64,000 nucleotides of DNA from Prostheceraeus crozeri (GCA_907163375.1 CAJQUW010011263.1:1-64000), one strand, 5' to 3'; positions 1-9,578 are shown, counted from the first letter of the stretch. A program made the numbers and translations. Notes: generated by a model not told the origin, from the letters alone.

Positions 1-66
1 TATCTCTATTTCTAATTCACGATTATTCGGGATATATGCACCTCCACCAACATTTGGTAACATCAT
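1..66 (-). CDS. Start of a gene leaving the left edge (unknown product)
   Basis: On the minus strand two ATG codons at 61-66 open a frame that stays open to the window edge, about 22 codons. It begins MMLPNVGGGAY and continues with an Asn/Glu-rich stretch. Upstream, at 67-175, lie runs of AAAATTTTTCCTAATAAAAA like those in front of other genes of element A. This would make the spacer a divergent promoter shared with the zinc-finger gene at 175. A gly-rich N-terminus suits a structural protein, but too little is visible to name it. Confidence 0.4.
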   Translation of the reverse strand, partial: MMLPNVGGGAYIPNNRELEIEI

Positions 67-174
67 TTTTAAACAATAAAAATAAAATTTTTTCTGATTA
101 TAAAAAATACATAAATTATAAAAAAATAAAATTTTTCCTAATAAAAATAAAATTTTTCCTAATAAAAATAAAAA

Positions 175-414
175 ATGGAAATGACTCAAATTTGTCAAGT
201 TTGCAATATGCGTTTTTTAAATCAAACACTATTATATTCTCATATGAAAAACACACCATGTGGTATGCATATGAATCAATTACAACCTAATAATATACAA
301 CCTAATAATATACAACCTAATAATATTCAACCTAATAATATTCAGAATAATATTCAACCTAATAATAGTATTCAGTATAATAATATTCAATCAGAGCAAC
401 CATTACAAAGATAA
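175..414 (+). CDS. Small C2H2-type zinc-finger protein with QPNNI repeats
   Basis: The predicted protein is 79 aa. Its first 32 residues form one C2H2-like finger (CQVC, then a His about 16 residues on). The rest is a tandem five-residue repeat, Gln-Pro-Asn-Asn-Ile, coded by 15-bp DNA repeats at about 283-375. The ATG follows the AT-rich AAAAATAAAAA leader seen at other genes of element A. Small finger proteins often sit beside polymerase genes in these elements, perhaps as DNA-binding or transcription factors (inference). A longer frame starting at 36 overlaps it but has no recognisable domain. The 15-bp repeat can expand and contract, so its length probably varies between copies. Confidence 0.5.
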   Translation: MEMTQICQVCNMRFLNQTLLYSHMKNTPCGMHMNQLQPNNIQPNNIQPNNIQPNNIQNNIQPNNSIQYNNIQSEQPLQR

Positions 415-1070
415 AAGCATTTATTTATTTCAGATAAAGAACAAAATCTTTATACTGCTAGAATAAATACACCTAGGCAAAATACTGCTAGAATAAATAC
501 TGCTAGAATAAATACACCTAGGCAAAATAATAATAATTATTTAGCACAAAATAATAATGTAGCACAAAATAATCCTTTTGTTCAAAATAATAATGTAGCA
601 CAAAATAATTATATTGATAAAAATCAATTTGTTGAAAGTAATAACAAAAAAAAAATATGTTCTGGTTGTAATAAAAATATAACGTCCAAAAATTTTGCAC
701 GTCATTTAAAATTATGCGAACAAACAGAAGAGGTTAAAAAAGAAAAAAAAGATAAATTAAAAGATCAGTTATGTCGTAATTGTAATAAATATTTTACAAA
801 TCAAGGAATTACTAATCATTATAATTCTTGTATAAGTTCTACAAGACAATGTACAAGTTGTCAAAATACTAAACCTAAGACAGAGTTTTATGATAGTAAA
901 TATCAGTGTAAGGATTGTTTAAAGGAAAAAGTAAAATGTAGAGGTTGTCAAAAAATTATATTAAAGAAAAATTTTTAGCGACATGTAACACTATGTCCAA
1001 AACTTAATCAACATAATAATCAACATAATAATAATTTATGTCAAAATAATAATTTATGTTAAAATAATAA
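415..1070 (+). other. Cysteine-rich zinc-finger coding stretch, not one clean frame
   Basis: From about 500 to 1,000 the plus strand encodes an Asn/Gln-rich spacer followed by at least four CxxC...H(x3)C modules, for example CSGCNKNI and CRNCNKYF. This is a multi-finger protein, but it has no good start codon of its own and is interrupted. It directly follows the small finger protein at 175-414, may belong with it, and is reported only as a fossil part of element A. Confidence 0.45.
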
Positions 1071-1080
1071 TTTATATTAG

Positions 1081-1140
1081 TATTTCAACTAAAATAGTTG
1101 TATTTCAACTAAAATAGTTGTATTTCAACTAAAATAATCT
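1081..1140. repeat. Three tandem 20-bp palindromic units
   Basis: TATTTCAACTAAAATAGTTG is repeated three times in a row, the last copy slightly changed. Each unit holds a CAACTA/TAGTTG stem with a 3-nt loop, so the array can fold as a row of small hairpins. It sits between the zinc-finger stretch and the first ATPase gene, where a terminator or replication signal is possible. No function is proven. Confidence 0.7.
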
Positions 1141-1199
1141 TATATATATTAAAATATTATTTTTTTATAAAGAATAAAATATTATTTTATTAAAATATT

Positions 1200-1375
1200 C
1201 TTAAGCATTCCGGAAGAGAGGAGAGGTATAAAAATACTTCTTTTGAGTATAGGAACAAAAAGTCCGACACATTCCGGAGGTTCTACAGAGGTTAAAAACA
1301 CTCATAAGAGTGTAAGAATGCTAGTCCGGAATCAACAAATAATAACTCCTAAATTTTTTATTTAAAAAATAATAA
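1200..1375 (+). promoter_or_regulatory. Structured GC-richer leader before the ATPase gene
   Basis: This 130-bp island is clearly richer in G and C than its surroundings. ATTCCGGA near 1,209 and its mirror TCCGGAAT near 1,324 could pair across the island, and a third ATTCCGGA lies near 1,272. TATAAAAA at about 1,229 resembles a TATA box. A short CTCATAAGAG hairpin lies near 1,300. A promoter or structured 5' leader for the gene at 1,376 is the simplest reading. Confidence 0.35.
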
Positions 1376-2404
1376 ATGAATAAAAGCGAAAATTTGGAAG
1401 ATTTATATTCACCGGTTATAATTAAAAGTGATAAAAGTAATAAAAGTAATAAAAGTAATCTAAGTCGTCATAAATCTCTTAATGCAATAAACGAAATAAT
1501 AAATAATTATATGAATAACACTGAGTTTCAAGATACACTAACCCCTCAAGATCCGAATCTAAAAGATATTAATAATATTGTAGATAATCCTATATATAAT
1601 ACTAGATATAATAATAATAATATAGATAAAAATATATATAATAATATAGATAAAAATACATATAATAAAAGATATTTAGAGACACTACCCCCTAATTCAT
1701 CTCTTAATAAAAAAATACCACAATCAGATCTTACACGTCTTTGGAATTTTTTAAAATTTCATTGTATAAAAATATTGTTAGCATGTATTTTAATATTTTT
1801 TATTTATCATCTTGTTATATGTATTGGAAATCAATGGGGTTACTTTCTAACAGAGGAACAAAAGAGAATAAATTTTTATAACCAAGAAAAAAAAACTTTT
1901 AAAGGATGGAAGACTGAGGAAGATAAGATTAAGGATAAAACTAATAATAAAAATATTAAACAAGGTAAAATGTATCAAGAAAATTTACATTTCATTGTTT
2001 ACGGTAAAACTGGAAGTGGTAAGACTACGTTTATTAAAAAATATATAAACCAATATTATAAGGATGAAACAAAAGTACATATTTTTTGTATGCATACTTC
2101 TGAATGGCCAACTTTTACAAACGTCTATAATGATAAACAATTAGATGAGTTACAAGATATGGAAAGTTTTGCTGGTACACCTGAAAATAAATCTTTATTA
2201 ATTTTAGATGATGTTGCAAGTTTATCAAAACAAAAAAATATGTCAGAAATATTTACAAAAGGAAGACATCAAAATATTCAAATAGTTGTATTAGCTCATA
2301 AAGCTTGTGATGTAGATAATAAGATTAGAGAAAACATTCAAACATTTTTTACAACTACACAAAATAATGCAGCATTCTTTAATGATATTAATAAAAAATT
2401 ATAA
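1376..2404 (+). CDS. Membrane-anchored A32/FtsK-like ATPase
   Basis: The 342-aa protein begins with about 120 hydrophilic Asn/Lys/Ser-rich residues, then one strong membrane segment (about 132-150). The P-loop domain follows: Walker A GKTGSGKT at about 209-216 and Walker B LLILDD at about 273-278. A KGRHQNIQIVVLAHK motif matches the TRGRH(x)n..Q sensor region of virus packaging ATPases. Such ATPases drive DNA into capsids in the A32/HerA-FtsK lineage. The element has a second, soluble ATPase at 9,579, so this membrane-linked copy may have another job, such as DNA transfer at a membrane or virion assembly (inference). The stop codon is followed one base later by the next gene's ATG, so co-transcription is likely. 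Confidence 0.75.
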   Translation: MNKSENLEDLYSPVIIKSDKSNKSNKSNLSRHKSLNAINEIINNYMNNTEFQDTLTPQDPNLKDINNIVDNPIYNTRYNNNNIDKNIYNNIDKNTYNKRYLETLPPNSSLNKKIPQSDLTRLWNFLKFHCIKILLACILIFFIYHLVICIGNQWGYFLTEEQKRINFYNQEKKTFKGWKTEEDKIKDKTNNKNIKQGKMYQENLHFIVYGKTGSGKTTFIKKYINQYYKDETKVHIFCMHTSEWPTFTNVYNDKQLDELQDMESFAGTPENKSLLILDDVASLSKQKNMSEIFTKGRHQNIQIVVLAHKACDVDNKIRENIQTFFTTTQNNAAFFNDINKKL

Positions 2405-2405
2405 A

Positions 2406-2921
2406 ATGAATATGCCTTTATCATATTATACACAACATAAATATGGAATAATACGTGTTGACACCATAAGAGGACATATGCAAGTATATGATAAAGATTT
2501 AAATATATTAGTAGATACCGAACATGAAATCTATAATAACTCTCAAGATTTTGATATTAGAATGTATGCAAATGCAAAACATTTATCAAATCAAGTTATA
2601 GAACAAATAATTATCTTTTTAGAGTCTGAAGCAAAAGTACCACTAAAAATTATTCCTGATACATTTTATTTTTATTTTGATCATTATTTAAATGCAAAAT
2701 TTGGTATACCAATACCTAACAGATTACAAGATAATGAAACATTAAACTATTTAAAAATTGCAATAAATGATGTTAGAAACGGTTTAAGAAAAGCAACCCC
2801 AATAATATCTGATGTTAAATCTACATTTTCTGATGCTAAATCTACATTTGATGAAGCCAAAAAAACATATAATGATATAAAACCATTAATAAATGGTGTA
2901 AGTGAAATACTTAATAATTAA
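2406..2921 (+). CDS. Conserved-looking protein of unknown function with a C-terminal amphipathic helix
   Basis: I place the start at the ATG at 2,406, just after the ATPase stop; an upstream in-frame ATG at 2,367 lies inside the ATPase gene and is less likely. The protein is 171 aa. The first two thirds look like a mixed alpha/beta domain (RGHMQVYDKDLNILVD). The C-terminus is a repeating helix with DVKSTFSDAKSTFDEAKKTY, which could be a coiled coil or lipid- or capsid-contacting helix, as in small internal capsid proteins. Its position between an ATPase and the polymerase gene fits a virion-assembly role, but the family is not recognised. Confidence 0.5.
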   Translation: MNMPLSYYTQHKYGIIRVDTIRGHMQVYDKDLNILVDTEHEIYNNSQDFDIRMYANAKHLSNQVIEQIIIFLESEAKVPLKIIPDTFYFYFDHYLNAKFGIPIPNRLQDNETLNYLKIAINDVRNGLRKATPIISDVKSTFSDAKSTFDEAKKTYNDIKPLINGVSEILNN

Positions 2922-2957
2922 ACAAATTTATCATAATTAAACAAATTTATCATAATC

Positions 2958-2984
2958 AAACCGAAGGTACTAGGGCTTCGCACG
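2958..2984 (+). repeat. GC-rich twin hairpin, copy 1
   Basis: ACC-GAA-GGT, a short ACTA spacer, then GGGC-TTC-GCAC form two adjacent hairpins just after the gene ending at 2,921. It stands out against the AT-rich spacer. A GAA or similar triloop in the first stem and a TTC triloop in the second are shared with the other copies in element A. Confidence 0.65.
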
Positions 2985-3080
2985 ATTTTGCAGATATATT
3001 AGTATTTTTTTCTCTAAAAATTAAAACAAAAATTCTTTTAAAAAAACTAAAACACAAATTTTTTCTTTAAAAAATAAAAA

Positions 3081-3497
3081 ATGGAAAAATTTTATTGCAA
3101 CTTATGTAAAAAAAAGTTACAAACAAAAAGAAGTTATCAATCTCATCTACAAAGTAAAATGCATTTACAAAATGTAGAACGAGTTGATGAAGGAAATATA
3201 TTAAAATTAAATAGTTATAAAAACTATCTAGAAACATTGCCTATTGATATAAAAGTTAAAAAAATGTTTGATGATTATTCACATTCGGAATATAAAAAAG
3301 TTTTTAATAGTGAAGATGAAGCCGTAACAGATATAAAATATTTATTTAGCGATACTGATGAATTTAACGAAATAGATGAATTTAACGAAATAGATGAATT
3401 TGATGAAGCTGAACGAACCGATGAAGCCTTAGCAAATATAAAATATTTATTTAATCAGTCTTTTGAACATAATGAAACCGATAAAACCTTTTTCTGA
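3081..3497 (+). CDS. C2H2 zinc-finger protein with acidic repeats
   Basis: The 138-aa product opens with a C2H2 finger of the matrin/U1 type (FYCNLCKKKL...H...H, residues 3-28) that is common in RNA- or DNA-binding proteins. The second half is strongly acidic, with a tandem DEFNEI repeat at about residues 94-112 and two related IKYLF segments. The ATG follows the AAAAAATAAAAA leader typical of this element. Its last 35 bases overlap the start of the polymerase frame at 3,463 in another phase, suggesting tight coupling. Related polymerases, including that of element B, carry such fingers in front of the polymerase, so a replication-linked role is likely. Confidence 0.55.
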   Translation: MEKFYCNLCKKKLQTKRSYQSHLQSKMHLQNVERVDEGNILKLNSYKNYLETLPIDIKVKKMFDDYSHSEYKKVFNSEDEAVTDIKYLFSDTDEFNEIDEFNEIDEFDEAERTDEALANIKYLFNQSFEHNETDKTFF

Positions 3498-6400
3498 TAT
3501 TCTAACCAACTTTTATAATATATTTAAGAAATCTTTCAAATGTTATATGAATGTAGAAGTACTTTATACAAAAAATGGACCTGATGGAATTCCTGAAGAA
3601 ATAATACAAGGACATTTTACAAATTCACAAGAAATTCATAATGTAAATGATATACAACCCATATTTGAATCGATGATACTTAAATTAGAAAATTGTATAA
3701 TTGAAGCCCAGTTACGTGAATCTGGTTGGAGATTTGTTAAAATACTATCTAAGAAAATAGTAATTGATAAATATAAAAATAATACTGGTGGTAGTTATGT
3801 TTCTTTACCTTTCAGTTCACCACAAATAATCAACATAAAAAATGAAGATGATTATTGTTTTCTGTGGAGTATTATAGCACATTTACATCCTGCAGAATAT
3901 CATAAAGAAAGACTAAGTCATTATAATAAAGAAGAATACATAAATGAATTTGATCTTTCTGATGGCTTAGATGAATTTCCATATGATTATAATAGGTTAC
4001 TAAAGTTTCATAAAAAGAATAAAAATTTAATTGAAGTAAATGTTTTTGAATTAAATGTGAATTATGTTTCTATTGGTAAAATTACTCCACTTTACTCAGA
4101 TTCAAAAAAATTTTATTTGAATAATAAAAATTTATGCCAATCAGAAATAGTATATAATGATAGAGGTAATTACATGCATCATAATATTTTTTACCAAGGA
4201 AATATAATATGTACTGAAAAATTTGAACTTGTTAAAACACTATCACCAATAATGATTAATCATAATAATTATAAAGGACGTACTGATGATTATAATTACA
4301 AATATTCATCTTTATCTTCAGAATATCAACAAAAATTAGAAAATTTAAATAAAAGTTTACAAAAATGTAAAATAGATTATCAACAACAAACACAAATGTT
4401 ACTACAAGAATATCACCATAAATATCAAAATAAGATAGAAACAATTCAAAAATTAAATGAAGAAAATAATAAAGAATTAAATGAAGAAAATAATGAAGAA
4501 AATGAAACCAAACAAAAAATAAATGAATCTTTAAAAAAATGTCTACAACAATATAAAGAACAATATGATAAAGAATATATTTATCAGCTACAAATATTAA
4601 ATCAAAATAATTATCAAAATACATTTAATATTACAAAAGAAATTAATGAAACACATGAAATATATAAAGATGAATTTGAAAAACTAGAACAGTCAAAACA
4701 ACCAGCACAAGCGAATATATTATATTATCAGGGTCATTTTATATTGTGTAAAGATGTTTCTATATTTACAAAAACTTCAGATAATAAAAATTTTCCTTGT
4801 CTTCAATGTATGACAAGTTTTAGAACTTTAGAAGAAATGAATAGACATTTGGAGAATTGTCAACAAAACGAAGCAGTTCAAAATACTTTTCCTAAAGATG
4901 ATTATTTAGAATATAATAAATGGTATTTTAAAAATAAAGTACCCTTTACTATTTATTGTGATTTTGAAGCATATAATGTTAATATGACACAAAATCGAAC
5001 GGAAAGTTCCAGGGCTTCACCCGATTCTGAAAATTATAATTCTGAAAAAAGTGCGCCTGAAAGAAGTGCGCCTGGAAAAAGTTCAGCTGAACAAAGTAAA
5101 GAAAAATATTTATTTGAACAAAAACCATTATGTTGGGGAATGTACATTCATTCAAATTATCCTGAATTATTTAAATCAGAATATTTACAATACTATGGTG
5201 AAGACAGTTCAGAAATGTTTACAAAGAAAGTAGAAGAATTACAAGGACGTTTTTCACAATTGCTTGAAACAAATAAACCAATGATACCATTAACAGATGA
5301 AGAAAGAAAAGAATTTTATGATGAAATAAATTGTTATTACTGTGGAAAAGGTTTTGCAAATAAATATAAAACTGGCAGAGGTAGATATATTGATAAAGTA
5401 AAAGATCATGATCATCTAAATGGATTATATAGAGGTGCAGCACATAATTCTTGTAATCTTAATGCTAACAAATTTAAATATAACTTTGTTCCTTTATATT
5501 TCTACAATGGTTCTAAATATGATTTCCATCTAGTAATGAAAGATTTATTTTCATCTGAAAAATTACAACAACAAAAAATAAATGTACTATGTAAACAAGA
5601 AGAAGAATATTTTTCAATGCAATTAGGTTGTATTAGAATTTTAGATGCATTTAGATTTTTTACTCCTTATTCATTAGATGTTATGGGAAAAACTTTGAAA
5701 TCTGAACAATGTAAAATATTAAATAAATATAATTTAAAACCTTTAAAAGGAATATTTCCGTATGAGTACATAACTGGAGATTTTAATTCTGTGAATAAAA
5801 TTATGGAAGAAGAACAACTTCCTCCAATAAATAAATTTAAATCAACATTAAAACAATCACAATTATCTGACGAAGACTATGCAGAAGCTGAAAAGAATTG
5901 GAGAGACTTAAATTGTAAAACAATGTATGATTATACAATGAAATATCTACAGATAGATGTATTAATACTAGCTGATCTTTTTGAAAACTTTCGTGATATG
6001 TGTTTAGAATATTACGGAATAGATCCATGTTATTGTTATTCTACACCAGGTTTAACATGGTTAGCAGGATTAAAACATACTGGTGTTCCAGCCGATGGCT
6101 CTAGGACAAAGTCCGTTAAACTTAAACATTATAAAGAAAATACATATGATAAATTATTATTTTTTGAATCTGGAATTAGAGGTGGAGTTTCATCAGTTTT
6201 AGGTAATAGATATGTTAAATGTTATAATAAGAAAGTAAATCCACATACATATGGAATAATGAAACCTTTATCTCCAGAAGAAAAAGAAAATATATTAGAA
6301 ATTTTTCGAACGAAACGAGAAGGAGTAGAACGTGAAAAAGCAATTGATGAATTCATGAGAGAAAACTATTTGTTATATTATGATTTTAATAGCTTATATT

Positions 6401-7623
6401 CTTCTTGCATGATACAAGAATTACCAACAGGTGAAATGACATGGTGTAATAATCGTACGACATCAGAGATGTCTACTAGGGCTTCGCCCGTTCTAGATTA
6501 TCAAAGAACATATGATGGTGAAAATAATTTTGGTTATGTATATGAAGTTGATTTAGTATACCCTGATTATATAAAAGAAGCAACAAAATATTATCCTTTC
6601 TGTCCAGAAAACAAAATTCCCAATATAGAAGATTTTTCAGATTATCAAAAATCTATAATTCCGAAAAAATACAGACCAACAAAAAAACTTATGTTAACAC
6701 AAGGTAATAAAGGAAAGTATGTTGTTGAAGGAAGAATGCTAGATTGGTATTTAGATCATGGCATGATTCTCACCAAAATACATCGAAAACTAGAGTATAG
6801 AAAATCTAAATGGTTAAAAAATTATATAGAGTTCAATATTGAAAAACGCAAAATATCTAAAAGAAATAAAGATGATTTTGGAAACGTTTTCTTCAAATTA
6901 ATGAATAATGCATTTTATGGTAAGACTTTAGAAAATGTGCGTAATAGACAAAATATTGAAATAGTTTATGATAGAGATAGATTTCAAAATTTAACAAGGA
7001 AACCTACATATAAAAGAACTACTAGATTCAGTGATGAACTTTGTGCTGTTCATCTAAGAAGAAGCATTGTAAAACATGATAAGTTTAATTTCATTGGTTT
7101 CACTATATTAGAATTAGCTAAACTATTTATGTATAGTTTTATATATGATTATTTAGCACCTGCTTATGGCAAAAACTATAAATTACACTTTACAGATACC
7201 GATTCTATTTTCTTAGAATTAACAGTACCATATGGTTCTTCACTTGATAAAGAAATTAATAAAATAAAAGATATTATTCATCCTTCTGATTTATGTAAAG
7301 TAAAAGATGAATTAGAAGGAAATGAAGATTTCATAACAGAAGCTATATTTTTAAAATCTAAATGTTACTGTTATGATACAACTAATAATATTAAAACACA
7401 TAAAACATTAAAAGGAATTTCAAAGGCATCAGTGGCTAATCAAATAACATTTCAAGATTATAAAAATGCATTATTTAATAATGAAATAAAAACAGCATAT
7501 AATTATAGACTTAATTCAAAAAAACATAAAATGTATTTAAAAGAAGAACATAAATTAGCATTAGATCCATTTGATGATAAAAGAAAAATTTTACCTGATG
7601 GAATAACTACTGAACCTTTTTAA
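3463..7623 (+). CDS. polB: Protein-primed family B DNA polymerase with N-terminal protease-like domain and HNH insert
   Basis: This 1,386-aa protein replicates the element. Residues about 1-260 form the conserved N-terminal region of invertebrate Polinton-like polymerases, including DDYCFLWSIIAHLHP, which resembles an OTU/papain-like cysteine protease core (inference). A coiled coil (about 280-420) and a C2H2 finger (about 445-470) follow. The exonuclease motifs are YCDFEAYN (about 497), YNGSKYDFH (about 680) and YLQIDVLILAD (about 827). Between the first two lies an endonuclease VII-like HNH module with CYYCGKGF and KDHDHLNG (about 623-666). The polymerase motifs are DFNSLYSSCM (about 975), NNAFYGKT (about 1,147) and TDTDSIF (about 1,243). 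The start at 3,463 overlaps the previous gene; an ATG at 3,547 is an alternative. The frame looks whole. Three twin-hairpin repeats lie within it without disturbing the frame. Confidence 0.9.
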   Translation: MNIMKPIKPFSDILTNFYNIFKKSFKCYMNVEVLYTKNGPDGIPEEIIQGHFTNSQEIHNVNDIQPIFESMILKLENCIIEAQLRESGWRFVKILSKKIVIDKYKNNTGGSYVSLPFSSPQIINIKNEDDYCFLWSIIAHLHPAEYHKERLSHYNKEEYINEFDLSDGLDEFPYDYNRLLKFHKKNKNLIEVNVFELNVNYVSIGKITPLYSDSKKFYLNNKNLCQSEIVYNDRGNYMHHNIFYQGNIICTEKFELVKTLSPIMINHNNYKGRTDDYNYKYSSLSSEYQQKLENLNKSLQKCKIDYQQQTQMLLQEYHHKYQNKIETIQKLNEENNKELNEENNEENETKQKINESLKKCLQQYKEQYDKEYIYQLQILNQNNYQNTFNITKEINETHEIYKDEFEKLEQSKQPAQANILYYQGHFILCKDVSIFTKTSDNKNFPCLQCMTSFRTLEEMNRHLENCQQNEAVQNTFPKDDYLEYNKWYFKNKVPFTIYCDFEAYNVNMTQNRTESSRASPDSENYNSEKSAPERSAPGKSSAEQSKEKYLFEQKPLCWGMYIHSNYPELFKSEYLQYYGEDSSEMFTKKVEELQGRFSQLLETNKPMIPLTDEERKEFYDEINCYYCGKGFANKYKTGRGRYIDKVKDHDHLNGLYRGAAHNSCNLNANKFKYNFVPLYFYNGSKYDFHLVMKDLFSSEKLQQQKINVLCKQEEEYFSMQLGCIRILDAFRFFTPYSLDVMGKTLKSEQCKILNKYNLKPLKGIFPYEYITGDFNSVNKIMEEEQLPPINKFKSTLKQSQLSDEDYAEAEKNWRDLNCKTMYDYTMKYLQIDVLILADLFENFRDMCLEYYGIDPCYCYSTPGLTWLAGLKHTGVPADGSRTKSVKLKHYKENTYDKLLFFESGIRGGVSSVLGNRYVKCYNKKVNPHTYGIMKPLSPEEKENILEIFRTKREGVEREKAIDEFMRENYLLYYDFNSLYSSCMIQELPTGEMTWCNNRTTSEMSTRASPVLDYQRTYDGENNFGYVYEVDLVYPDYIKEATKYYPFCPENKIPNIEDFSDYQKSIIPKKYRPTKKLMLTQGNKGKYVVEGRMLDWYLDHGMILTKIHRKLEYRKSKWLKNYIEFNIEKRKISKRNKDDFGNVFFKLMNNAFYGKTLENVRNRQNIEIVYDRDRFQNLTRKPTYKRTTRFSDELCAVHLRRSIVKHDKFNFIGFTILELAKLFMYSFIYDYLAPAYGKNYKLHFTDTDSIFLELTVPYGSSLDKEINKIKDIIHPSDLCKVKDELEGNEDFITEAIFLKSKCYCYDTTNNIKTHKTLKGISKASVANQITFQDYKNALFNNEIKTAYNYRLNSKKHKMYLKEEHKLALDPFDDKRKILPDGITTEPF
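4996..5023 (+). repeat. GC-rich twin hairpin, copy 2 (inside polymerase gene)
   Basis: GAAC-GGAAA-GTTC followed by GGGC-TTC-ACCC lies in the coding sequence between the first exonuclease motif and the HNH module. It is read in frame as SSRASP within a Ser/Glu-rich linker, which looks like a tolerated insertion site. Confidence 0.65.
6090..6116 (+). repeat. GC-rich twin hairpin, copy 3 (inside polymerase gene)
   Basis: AGCC-GAT-GGCT, spacer CTA, then GGAC-AAA-GTCC. Both stems have different bases from the commonest form yet still pair perfectly, and the CTAGG core is kept. It is read in frame as GSRTKS. Confidence 0.6.
6459..6489 (+). repeat. GC-rich twin hairpin, copy 4 (inside polymerase gene)
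   Basis: GACATC-AGA-GATGTC, spacer TACTA, then GGGC-TTC-GCCC. It sits just after polymerase motif A and is read in frame as STRASP. The first stem differs completely from the other copies but pairs over 6 bp. Confidence 0.7.
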
Positions 7624-7742
7624 TTTTCTAATTTCTATTTTCTAAATTTAAAAATATAACAATATAACAATATAACAATATAAAATATTATAAAAATAAA
7701 ATATTATAAAATAAAATAATAATAAAAAATTATCATATAAAA

Positions 7743-8576
7743 ATGGATAAAGTTAGAGCTGATAATTTTAAAAGAATAAAACAATTAGACGAATTAATAA
7801 AACAAAGAAATATTATGAAAGAAAATCATCTTCAACATAGAATGATAAAAGCTGGTATTCAATCTGATATGTTTGATAAATTAAAAATAACTGAAGAAGT
7901 AAAAACTGATTATGAAAAAACTGTCGAACCATTTAAAACTCTTGAAAAGGAACTTAATGAAAAACGTGTTGATATAGCGGATCCTGTACTTAAAACACTA
8001 TTAGATGACTATGGTTTATTAGAGGCAAACATAGATAAAAAATTACCAAAATCTATGTTATTCGAACATTCTACTTTCTTTTTAGATAAAAAATTATTTG
8101 CAAGATTTTATCTTGGTGGTAAAGAAATATTTCCACAACCTTTACGAGGATTAATTTTTACTCCAGATAAAAAACCTATTAGTTTAGATAGAAATTTTGT
8201 TGATCTTTTAAGAGGAGCAGATTTAAAAAATTATGCTGTAGAAGATCTAATAAAATATAAAACTATATTAGATAGAGTTGGCACAGTAAAAACTCTTAGA
8301 CGTTATAAACAATTAGAAAATTTATTATCAACGGGAGTTAAAGTAGGGAAAGGTTTATCTGAAAAACAGAAAACAAAAAAACAGAAAACAGAAACAACCA
8401 TATTTTTACCAGATGATCCACAAGAATTACTAAATAGATTAAATATTTTAATATCTGCAATAAAAGAAGGACATAATTCTAGTTTCAATGAAATTCATGC
8501 TATATTGAAAAGACTGTTAGAAAAGAAGATTCTAAATGAAGAGGATTATAAAAGTGTAACGAACCGATGGTTCTAG
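7743..8576 (+). CDS. Conserved protein of Polinton-like elements, function unknown
   Basis: The 277-aa product has a helical, probably coiled-coil N-terminus (about 1-95). A compact domain follows with FYLGGKEIFPQPLRGLIF and then DLLRGAD...YAVEDLIKYKTIL. From memory, a similar GLxxLL...YT.EDL..YK.IL pattern recurs beside the penton-like proteins of invertebrate elements of this type. A Lys/Gln-rich nuclear-signal-like stretch (about 205-218) and a helical C-terminus complete it. Its place directly before the penton-like gene suggests a structural or assembly role (inference). The stop codon lies inside twin hairpin copy 5. The AT-rich spacer 7,624-7,742 carries repeated AATATAAC units. Confidence 0.6.
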   Translation: MDKVRADNFKRIKQLDELIKQRNIMKENHLQHRMIKAGIQSDMFDKLKITEEVKTDYEKTVEPFKTLEKELNEKRVDIADPVLKTLLDDYGLLEANIDKKLPKSMLFEHSTFFLDKKLFARFYLGGKEIFPQPLRGLIFTPDKKPISLDRNFVDLLRGADLKNYAVEDLIKYKTILDRVGTVKTLRRYKQLENLLSTGVKVGKGLSEKQKTKKQKTETTIFLPDDPQELLNRLNILISAIKEGHNSSFNEIHAILKRLLEKKILNEEDYKSVTNRWF

Positions 8577-8586
8577 GGCTTCGCCC
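8561..8586 (+). repeat. GC-rich twin hairpin, copy 5 (overlaps a stop codon)
   Basis: GAACC-GAT-GGTTC, spacer TA, then GGGC-TTC-GCCC, both stems perfect. It supplies the last codons and the TAG stop of the gene at 7,743, so it may also act as a 3'-end structure of that transcript. Confidence 0.75.
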
Positions 8587-8650
8587 GTAGCTGAAATATG
8601 TTGTTTCTAGTTTTTTATAAAAAATATTTATTTAATTTTTTAGTTTAAAA

Positions 8651-9439
8651 ATGTGTTCAGCAGATTTAGACAAAATTAATAATCATTTAGAAAATTTGAT
8701 AGAGATTTTGGGTTCATCAAAATTTAGTACGACGTTAAAAATTATAACAACTACTTCATCACACACTTGTAATTTAGAACCCATTCTACATTTAGAACAA
8801 AATAAAAATTATCAAATTGCATTGACTAGTTTCTCCACATTTAACACTATTCAAAACGTTATCAAAGATGTGAATGATCAATTTAGATATTCTACTGATA
8901 AAGGCAAAACATGGAAAATATTAACTTTTCTTCCTGGTTCTTACGAAGTTGAAACAATATCAAATGAAATTAAGAGACATTTAGGTATATCATTTAAAGA
9001 TAAGAAACAATTACATTTTGCAGTTGAACCGGCAGTTAATAAATTTTCTCTTACTTTAGACGAAAATCATCAAGTTGATTTTAATCATGATAGATCATTG
9101 TCAAAGCTATTAGGATTTAATAAACAAACCTATAGTCAAGGTTATAATTTAGGTGAGAAGATTCCAAAAATAACTGAAATAAATTCAATTGTTGTACATT
9201 GTGACATTATTGAAGGAGGATATATAAATGGTAAATTATCAAATTTAATATTCAGTTTTCCAGCTTTTACTGTACCCATTGGTTATAGATTAAATGTAAT
9301 TCCACAAACATTAATATATTTCCCTATTACAAGAAAAACTATTAACAACATTGGCATTAGAATCACTGATGAAAAAGGACAAGAAATAAATTTTGGAGGT
9401 GAAGAGATTATGATAGATCTTTTGGTACGGGAGGTATAA
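8651..9439 (+). CDS. Penton-like minor capsid protein
   Basis: The 262-aa protein has the layout of the penton-like proteins of invertebrate Polinton-like elements. An N-terminal membrane- or base-binding part contains YQIALTSFSTFNTIQNV, matching the 'EWEVGL..I.Y' signature of the family. A middle domain has SLSKLLGFNKQTY, matching 'LG F' repeats in relatives. The C-terminal beta-rich part has VVHCDIIEGGYINGK and ends with NIGIRITDEKGQEINFGGEEI. Element B carries four related reading frames. The expected role is a pentameric vertex protein of a capsid; this is inference from family context. The frame looks whole, and its ATG follows a TTTAAAAATG leader. Confidence 0.7.
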   Translation: MCSADLDKINNHLENLIEILGSSKFSTTLKIITTTSSHTCNLEPILHLEQNKNYQIALTSFSTFNTIQNVIKDVNDQFRYSTDKGKTWKILTFLPGSYEVETISNEIKRHLGISFKDKKQLHFAVEPAVNKFSLTLDENHQVDFNHDRSLSKLLGFNKQTYSQGYNLGEKIPKITEINSIVVHCDIIEGGYINGKLSNLIFSFPAFTVPIGYRLNVIPQTLIYFPITRKTINNIGIRITDEKGQEINFGGEEIMIDLLVREV

Positions 9440-9578
9440 ACTCCCACGCGAAGCTAGAGAAGTTTAATTTTTTTATCATTTTTCATTATTAACCTTATTA
9501 ATCTTATTATTAGAAACAAAAAAAATAAACTTAAATTAAAATTTTTATTTTTTTGGTTTTAAAAACACTAATTCAATA

